NCBI GenBank assembly: GCA_024529925.1
Contig: JAFEUB010001185.1
Location: 283,001 to 347,000, forward strand
From: Ophthalmolycus amberensis
Taxonomy: Eukaryota > Chordata > Actinopteri > Perciformes > Zoarcidae
Length of the DNA: 64,000 bases
Direction of reading: 5' to 3'
Shown: positions 47,601-57,400 of the stretch, piece by piece
Layout: every line of letters starts with the position of its first letter
Position numbering within the stretch: the first letter of the stretch is position 1
Program-made: the position numbers and the translations under genes
Notes under the pieces: model-generated
What the model was told of the DNA's origin: nothing
What the model saw: the letters and a program-made list of their open reading frames with translations, nothing else
Databases searched by the model: none

Positions 47601-50600
47601 GATACGCTGAGTTTACCATAGCGTAAAGACAGGAAGCAGGGGGAAACAGATCTATCTTATGTTCAAAAAGACATCTATATCTCTAAAGCTAACCTAATTA
47701 ACATACTGCATCATGTTTATTTAATGCATGCACAAACAGAAATATCTATCCGCTTACTTTGTCCTGGTAATCAGCAGCTAGGTGGAGTGACTTTGTCTTT
47801 TGCAGTTTGCTAATTAGTGAACTCTAGAGGTACTCGCTGTTTCCCCCTGTCCCTGCTTACATAATTGCCTCATAGACGTCAGGGATCAATTTGTCAAAGT
47901 CTCAGAAAGAAAGCAAAGGATTCTCACGTTGCTTATTATTTATTCTGTACATTAATTATGAATGAGATATAGAATACATACTTAGGTTTTCATGGTATCA
48001 GACTTCACAGCATCAGGGACCTTTGCTGGTTGCAAGAGTTTAAACAACTTTAGCACAGTGGTTTGGTTGAATTTGTTACAGCTAATACATGTAATTATAA
48101 GGATAACATGGGGTTAAACTATGATGAGCTACATGCTGTCACTCTAAAGTCTACATCTTTGTAAATTGTGCTTATGTGCTTCATGAATAGGTTTTTGGGG
48201 TAATGATGATGTTGTTTTAAGTAAAGATAAAACACCACATTTGAACCATGTGTTGCTGTTTTTTTTAATGAGCTATTTCCTTGCAAGCTGTTTGTGATGA
48301 TGATTCTGTCATTAATTGTATCTGTCACTCTCGTCTCTCTACATCTGGTGCACTTCTGTGATTCCGTCTCAGTGAAACTAGAGGAAGGGTAGGAAAGGGA
48401 AAGAGATGGTGGTCTACCTTTCTTTTGCAGTATAGCACTCCCGCTGCGCCTCCCTATGTGGTTCTCCACGTAACAGGTGTAGTTGGCCAGGTCTGCCTCG
48501 TCCAGAGCATCAAACGTTAAGGACAGCTCCACCTCCTTCTCCCCTAAATGCTCCCTCAAAATCCTGGACAAACACAGGACAAGAAGGTAATAGTCAGAGA
48601 CAGCAGGGACATCCCTTTACCCCAAATGTACTCCTCTAAAAACCCTTTCAGGAAGACAGGGAGAACATAAATGTGTATGAAACATTTGATGGATTAGCTG
48701 GAGGTGTATCCCAGATTACTTTAAAAAAAAAAAAACCTTCAAGGAAGAAATGAGAGAGGCAAGAAGAGGAGAGGGAGTGTGAGAACAAGGGGAGAAGTAA
48801 ACATGTATAACTCTTAGAGACAGGTGGAGGTCCATCTCCTACATTGCTCCACAAAATGCTGTGAAAGGAGAAAGAGGTGAGCAGGAGAGAAGGGGGAAGG
48901 AAGAGAAGAGGAGATGAGAAATAAAGAGTGGAGCAGTGTAGAGCAGATGAAGAAGGAGGGCAGAGAGGAGCAAGGAGGCATGTGTAGAAAACGTTGGCGA
49001 CAGCTGGAAAAAAGACTCTCGCCTTATGGTGAGGTCATACTCCTCTAAAAGCCTGCGGGGAAGAGAGAAGGCGGAGGAGGGGCCGACTCAGATGGGTCAC
49101 GACGTGCACCTCTGAGTCTGATTCGAGGTCAGATTCAGCCATAATGAGTGATATCTGAGTACCAACTGCTGACATGGCATATTTAGTCAGCGCATATGGT
49201 CCGGTAGCATCACAGGTTGGGGAAACTTCTCTCATTTCATACGGCTTTAGAATTTAGTCTCTTTTTTTTGCTTTTTGTTGTTTATCAAGGAAGTGGACGT
49301 GAAGGTGAACGCGATGCAAAATGTAGAGATGAAATGCCTCGTAAACTCAACACTATGCGAGCGGCATCAATTGCTTGTTGAGGGGACTTATTTCAGCATT
49401 CGACTCATTTGTTCGGCCCACTCTTTGTTAGATATAGGTAGCTAGCTAGCTAGCTCACATTAACTCTGTGAGATCAGTTAAAACCCATTCACGTAGGTAT
49501 CAGATGCTCAGAGCCATGGACGAAGCATTGAGAGCGGAAGAACCCTCAAAGGAGGATTGTTCAAACAAACAGGACCTTTACTCTGAGTTGCTGTTTGTTT
49601 CCCTCATCTCCGTAGCTTACTTTACAAGCATACTTATTTTAAGCCAAACCATGATTTTTTTCGAACCCTAACCAAGACCGCGAACGTGTTACAATGTTCA
49701 CGGTGCGCAAAACCCTCTGCGCGAAAGATTCTTAGCAAACAGCCAAAACTTGGCAACCCTGCCGTCTGCAGGATAAGAGAACCGCTACAGTCGTAGTTGC
49801 TGAGTTGTGATTGGACAATCGCTGTTTGAGGGAGGAGGTTATAAACAAACAACACCACAGTCGCATGACTTCAACGTCAAGACCATAATAGTCTCTGTTT
49901 GGCTAATGTTTCGAATGATGCTGTTGAATTTTTCCAAAACCTGCTGTAATCACGTTTAGCCAATAGTTAGCAACGACAAGCAACGAAAGCTTACAAATCC
50001 ATGAGAGGGCTATATAATGACTTTATATTGAAGTGCAAGACTTTAAAATCTCTTAAGCTTGTCTTAACCAAAGATCCTCCTTCAGGCATCTGACCAAAAA
50101 CCCATTAATGTCAGGATCCAGGATCCCGGTCTGACCCGTTGTGTGTTTCCCCTGATCTCCTCTCCTCATGTGTCCTGTCATTCCCCTGTTTGTTATTGTG
50201 TGCCATGTGCTCTGTGTTTGTCCTCTGCCTCCAGACACCTCCCATGGCCACACCCTTGATTGTGCACAGCTGAGGACACTCCAGCCGATCACCTCCTGCG
50301 GCCTGACACACCAGACTCAGGGCCCACTAATGAAGTTCCTGTCTCTATATAAACTCTGGTCCTGCAGTCTGGGGTTGTCAGGTCGTACCGTCTTTCACCC
50401 GCTTCAACCCCGGGGCATCCTCTGCCCTCCTTGTGTTCTACGGATTACACTCCGCCGCTCTGCCCTCCTTTGTGTTCAACGGACTACACACGCCGTGAAG
50501 CTGCCGGCTCTCCGGTGTCGAGCCACGGGCTCCACACCTTCCTGTCTTTAGTCAGGCTAAATAAAACCTGTTTCCATTAACTTCTGTCTCCTGTGGTCTT

Positions 50601-53600
50601 GCGTTTGGGTCCTACCTGTGAACTCCCGTGACAATTAAAAAAAAAAACCATTGACGTTCAGATGAGGGAGCTGGAACGGCCAAAATGTGGACTCATTTCT
50701 GGGTTTTTGGACTAATTCCTGCAGCGCTATGAACAAAATCTGTCCTGTGGTCCAAAGGGGAGGATTATTTCAAAAGCCAGTTTCTTGTGAAATGGACTCA
50801 GTACCAGCTACACATACTTGAGGATTCACAGCTTGGACCTCAGAGGAAATTGCTTAAGACTGGAAACCAGAGAAAATGAGTTTGAGTGTGAATGAGACAC
50901 ATCTGGAAAGGGTTTTGGAGTGTCACATGGGCAAAGACACCCAAATGTTGTGTTTGATGATAGAAGATAGCTAGCATTTCATAAAACTGTATTTAAACTG
51001 TTATCAAAGTTTGGTTTTTACAACATGAATTTGGCAGTGGTTCAAATACAATAACCACAGCAAAAATATCAAAACAAACAAGCAATAATTACAGCACAAT
51101 GCTACATGCCAGTGATGCGGTTTCTTTTTATTCACTGTATGTGTTGCAACAGGAGATGTTTTTTAAGAGGCTCTTAAACACCATGTAACTTCAATCATGA
51201 AAAGCGTATCTCATAAAAACCTTGCAAAGGGATTACATTTTCAATTTGGATGATGAAGTGGCTGAATGAAAGTAAGGGAAAGCCCTGCAAATGGCCTTGC
51301 TCACACAAATCCATTATTTGGAATAATGGTTAAGCTTCCTGTAGAGAAACCTGAACACTTGATGCACATAGTGAAGAGGGAGTAAAAAAAGAATAAGAAA
51401 AGGATGAATGAATTCGGAAAAAGAGCACGAGATGACAAAACATACTTAAAAAAAACAAAAGACAACCTTTTATTCATTCTTCCTACTAAAAAGCACATAT
51501 TTTAGTGATTTCCATTAATTGTTGACTGCATGAACTGCACCAGAACAGCCTTTTTGAATACACATGGTTTAAACAATAATTTACAAAATGGTAGCCTTCA
51601 TTGCTAGAAACTCGTTTTTTTCTAATGCTAACCAGATGTAGGCCTGCTTAAAAATGAATAAATGAAGATTGATTAATAGGTTTGCTGTCGGATTTCACAC
51701 AAAGTAGTCATCCTCATAATTATTACGTATACATATACAGTGCCTGTAGGTGGTATTGCCCAGCTCACTATGCAATATGGAAGAGGTAAGCATTGAGAGT
51801 ATGCTCATCAGCTCTGCCTGTGGAATAATGATCCATGAATTAATTTGCAGCTGTAGCCAGCTCAGGCAAACGTTATTGATATATTATCTCTACATTCCCT
51901 CATATATTATTTTTATGTACTATAATAATATAATAATTTCTCCCCCCTAAGCGAATTTGTCTCAAGTATGAACTAGCCTTCCACCACATTTGAATGAGTT
52001 CATGTCTCCCAGCGACTTTCGTTCTTCAAAGAAAAAACAAAAGGATAAAATATTGCATATTCAGCGTATAGGGCGGGTCATCCCTGCACAAAGGGGTTGA
52101 ACCACATGGGAGTCGGCACAGTCAAGCCACGGCCAACAGAGATCAGGTTCCATGGGGTTCTGCTCTGAAACTCACCATGAAAAAGAATCATATCTCTCAC
52201 TTGAGGCTTTTATCCAACTGCTTGCATGTTTCGACACACAACCCTTTAGCATGAGCGGTCGCTGTGGGAATTGAACTCCTGACCCTCTCAATATTTATGC
52301 TTTTCTCAACCCGTTTAGAAACAGAGAAGCAGAAAGAAGCTGTGACATCTGAATACAGTATTAGTAGTGTCATGGTGACCTTACAGGAAGAATCGTGAGA
52401 TTGAACATGTCAAAGGTTTCTGAAGAAATACATCAAATGATTTGGATCACCACTGTAAGTGTATTTTTCTCTGTGTCGGTGTTTTAGAGTGTGTGTGTCA
52501 CTATCATGTCTACCAGGACAGAGTATTAGAGGTCACTGTCTAAAGCAGTGACGTGTTAAAATCCTCCATTAACAACACATCACTTCCGCTCCTCCTTTTC
52601 TCACCCCAGCCGTTTCAGACCTCCTTTTCTTCTCCTCTTACCTCCCTCCATCTCTCTCCAATCCATAACTCTCTCCACATCTGCTTTTAAACCGTCTAAC
52701 TAATTTATGTCTGAGTAGTGAGTAATCATTCTGCCAATCTGTGATTGTTTTCTATACAACACTTAAGACCTGGGTAAGATCATTTTTCCAAAAGATCAAC
52801 AACCTCCTCTTCTCACACTCCGGTCATCTCAGTATTCACATCCTCCTCAACCTCACTGTTGCTTTTGACACCATCAACTTCAGCATTCCTCTACTGCCTG
52901 GGTCTACCTCAGTATCACTGCCCTCTGGCTTCAGCCATTGTGTCCACCTCTGGTGCGCCACCTCTGTCCCAAGGTGTACCCCAGGGCTCATCACTTGGTC
53001 CTCCCCTGTTCATCTTATCCATCTTCACGGTCTCCACTTCCACTGCTACACAGATGATATCCAGCTCTATATGTCCACAAAATACCTCGGCAATACATTT
53101 CACTCCACCATGCTCTACTGCCTCTCTGAATCATGGATGAAAGCCAACTCTCTTAAACTGAACTCTGAAATCTGGAAAAAGGTCTCGTCAAAACTCTGCA
53201 AACCACGTCCATCACCGTTACCAGCTCCACTCTGTCTCCCACTCCTCACACCTGCAAACCGGATTGTGGACACCAATAGCATGAATAGCAACCGCTATCT
53301 GCCATGTCTCAAGGTGTGATTCCCAAAACATATTATTTTTTTGCAGATGATTGCAGTTATATATAAGTATAAATGACATACTCATTTGCATGAAAAGGGT
53401 AATTTAGCGCAGTTAGGGGTGCGTGAAAAGTCTTTGTGGGTGCTTTGAGATTTCCGCGTTTTCTTTTTGTCTTATTTAAGCAATTCTAGCAGCCGTGAAA
53501 GCCATGCTTTTGGTGAATTCGCCCCTTAAAGTTTATTGACAATGCTCTCCTTTCTGAACTCTATGCAACTCTATGGAACTGATACATGCCTTTGATACAG

Positions 53601-54435
53601 TCAGACTTCACTTCCACAGTAGTATTGCTTATAGTAACCAAAGTTATTAAAATATAATGCCACAGTCCTTAATATGACCCTAATCAAGATTTAAAAAAGT
53701 AGCTCTTCCCTAACAATTGTACTTGTCATGGTAAAATCGTCTCTGAAACAACCTTTAGGTGATATAAACACCTCTACACCTCTAGGTCCATGGAAAACTA
53801 ATACTGGTAACTTTAGAAAAAGTGTAAACAGTAGCAAATAATAATCTAGAATGATGCAGATATGAGCTCTGGTTATAGAACCTTAAAACAGTGAGGCTTC
53901 AACAAGTTGGATTGGACAGCTGATGTGAATCTAAAGCAGGTAAAGAAGCCTCCACACCACTAGACATATGGGCCAGCGCTACTTTCAAGTGAAAATGTGA
54001 AGGAAGCATCGGCCCAAATGGAAATATTGCAATTACAAATTCATCGCACATGATCGAACCACAAACTTTCATAGCTGAGTTGCAGAAATGTTGAGCGGCT
54101 GGACAGCATTGAAGCCGTGCCAACCACTGCAGTAAAACTGAAGATACTGCTCATATATATGATGCTGGTGGTATCTTTAGGCATATTTTGAAAAAAAAAG
54201 AACTCTTGAATTCATGAAGGAGACAGTTGGAGGTTTGCAGAAGACGAGCGAGGAGAAAAAAGTGTGAAACGTTGTGTCTGTTGCGTGTATTCACAGGTGG
54301 CCGCTCTCTCTGGGTGGTGTAGTAATAATGAGCGGAGAGTGTCAACAGTTCTCTCAAATACTGCAGGGTACCAAGAATTGGTAATTACGGGTGCTCACAT
54401 TGTCATGGAGGCCACGAGATCCTATGCAACTAGAC

Positions 54436-54488
<53 letters not shown>

Positions 54489-57400
54489 CAAACGGCCGGC
54501 GCTGCAGCAGGATGGGAGGTGGGCGCCGAACGTGGACAGATTAATGTGCAACACAGCGGGAGTCTGTCTGCTGCAGCGCGGTTGTTGAATTTGGAGTCGC
54601 GATGTGATGGGATTAGAGGTGGCCGGAGGACTGGACTGATAGATGGAGAACTCATCAGGCAAAGGTTAATTTAATACCACGGGGCATGATTAGTTTCAAG
54701 TTTAAACACTCATCCTCATGCACACTCTACTACACCCTTTTCCTCCGGGAGAGAACATTTCCAGAGGCCACCGAGTTGGCTTAGCAGTTACATAGACCCT
54801 CCTCAGAATGGACCTGAACCTGAACGGCTGCTGCTCAAGTGCCCACGGAACAAGACACTGAAGACCTCCCAGCTCCAGGGCTGCTGCTGGGTGCGCTGAC
54901 CCTGACCTCTGACCTCGCTGTGGAGGCAGCCGGCGGAAGAGGGAAAAAGGATTTCCTTTCAGGGAAGAATAAACATTCACATTATTTTTGGTGGGCTGAG
55001 TTGATGGCATAAAATATGAAGGGTTTTGGGTCAGAGAGAACATTTTGTCTGGATTTTACTTTTAAAACTCTTTTCTAACAGTAAGGGTTTTGACTTCTTC
55101 CAGGGTGAGGAAGTTAGTGTCGATGGCTAAAACCCGAAGTGAACAGAATTTTGACAGTCTCTTTTCCGTGCTATAACAATATTTCTTTTACAGGCTGCCG
55201 TATCAGAAGTGATCGTCGAGTAGTATTGCTCAAAAGTGGGCAGGTTGAACAATGGAAAGAGGACAAGCAGTGGACCCGGAGTGAAGTCATTGTAGATGGT
55301 GCACTTATCCGTGCCAGCCTCTTCACAAGCTGCCATTGGAATGGTAAAGGTGCACTTTGGGGGAAACCAAATGTAGCTACTATGTCCTTTTAAAGTAATA
55401 AAGCTGCAGGTTGTTGTCAACAGAGAGGCTGTAACCAAACTGAATCACTGTTTAAACATTTAACTGTGATTTAATCTTTTAAATTACAGAATGTCAATTT
55501 ACAGTAGCTTATAGATGAATCAACTCTACATAACTGTGTATCTCATACCCTTGAATTACTCATATCCGTCAAACGAGTAACCTGTGCACTCAAATCCAAT
55601 TGCTAAGAAAGGTTTAGTTCAAACATTGGATTCAAGGGGTTCGCTCATGTGCTGACCAATAATAGGTCCAACAGGGCAACAACCACTAGTGGTCAGAGGA
55701 TCATACGGCTTGAAAATAAATCCACAGCTCAGTCAAACTTGGTTGAAAGTGACATGACAGCCTGACTTCCTGTTTGAACTTTGACCTTCTGTGCATGCAA
55801 GTGTGTCACAATTTTCTTGTGCAATGAGGGATTATTACATCATATGTCACGTTGCAAAATCTCAGCAAACACTTTTGCAATGTTAGCATGAAATTCATCA
55901 AATCAGACCACCAATAGGATTGCTGTAGAGAGCTGCGATAAGGAGATCTATAGGTTGTGATAAATCATAGTTTTCCTGCATCATGTAGAGCACATGCAGT
56001 GCTGCTATGCCACATAACGGAGTGCTGCTTGCGGATTTTGCAACAGGAGGGCCTAAGTCGGTGGATACATTTAATATTTAATTGAGTGATCCTGCAGCGC
56101 TGCAGCACACTGGTATCAACATCAGTTTTAAAGTCTAGTCGATTCATGTGCTCTAATCCTGCACACCTCATCCCACCTCTACCCCCCCCACACACTACAG
56201 AGCACTCGCACAGCCCTACAGAGGCAAAGCTACTATAACGACTAGCACCAAACAGTGTTTAAGGTCACTTTTGTAATAAAGTATTAGCGGTCCATGTACC
56301 GGAAGAGCCTTCATTTGCCTCCGTTGATGTAGCCGTTGACGTCTTATCATCCGTACTAAGATTTTATACTTTTTCAGCCTTTACAAAGTCCTTCTCTCTC
56401 CTTAGAAAATACGGTTGGGAGAGTTTACGAAAGGGTAGAATCATGCGAGCTCAGCATGACGTGCTCATACAGACCTCATCATGACTTTGGGACTCGTTCC
56501 TTCTGAACAACTTGAAAAGAGACAGAACTGTGTTGCACCCGAGACCACAAACTATTCCCCGTTAGAAAGACATTCCCCGCCTCCAAGCTGTTGCTCTACA
56601 TTCATACAGCCCGATGATGAAACAATTCACTGTAGTCATCTCTGATGATCAGAATATGTTGTAGTCACAGATGAATTGTACCTATGACCTGATGTGTTTT
56701 ACAATCTGGAGGTTAATAGGTAACGGATGAATCAGTATTGATCAGTGTTTTAAGGTATAAGGCAGATCAGACCAGGAAGCAGAGTTGCAGTCTTACACAC
56801 TCCTCTGAGCTTCCATTAGAGCAGTTACTCACGCAAAACCACATAGAGACTGTGTCTGCCCCACGGCCACTTAAATTAATTAAATCAAAAATAAACGATC
56901 GAGGAGTTAAACAAAATAACTTAATCCAAGTTAAAACTACCGCAACAGTACAACAAAATAGGATAATTAAATGTGGACTCTTAAATATCAGATCTTTGTC
57001 ATCTAAAGCTCTACTAGTAAATGAGCTAATATCAGATAATCATATTGATTTATTTTGTCTTACTGAAACCTGGCTGAGTAATGATGAATATGTCAGCCTG
57101 AATGAATCAACTCCTCCAAGTCATATCAATACTCACATTCCTCGAGGCGCCGGCCGAGGAGGTGGAGTAGCAGCCATCTTTGACTCTAGCCTATTATTAA
57201 ACCCTAAACCTAAACTAGACTATAACTCATTTGAAAGCTTGGTTCTTAGTCTTTCACACCCAACCTGGAAAACAATACAGCCAGTTATATTTGTTATAGT
57301 GTACCGGGCCCCAGGTCCGTATTTGGAATTTCTATCGGAATTTTTTCAGTTTTTATCAAGTCTAGTCCTTAAAACAGATAAAGTAATTATTGTAGGTGAC

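Larger units (their letters stand above)
41149..48417 (-). other. il1rapl2 intron, 7.3 kb
   Basis: Holds the 42005-42771 mobile element, poly-G (about 43131-43147) and poly-C (about 43231-43261) tracts, a conserved-looking element at about 43310-43440, and a CpG-richer patch at 44940-45110. It also has a C14 run at about 45690-45703, a CA microsatellite at 46264-46282, a polypyrimidine block at 46425-46620, and a repeat at 47500-47845. No exon is supported. Confidence 0.55.

Noticed and set aside
52250..52310. tRNA-like sequence (GGTCAGGAGTTCAATTCCCA on the minus strand)
   Set aside because: The T-arm is not canonical, and no acceptor or anticodon stem could be folded around it; at best a SINE fragment.
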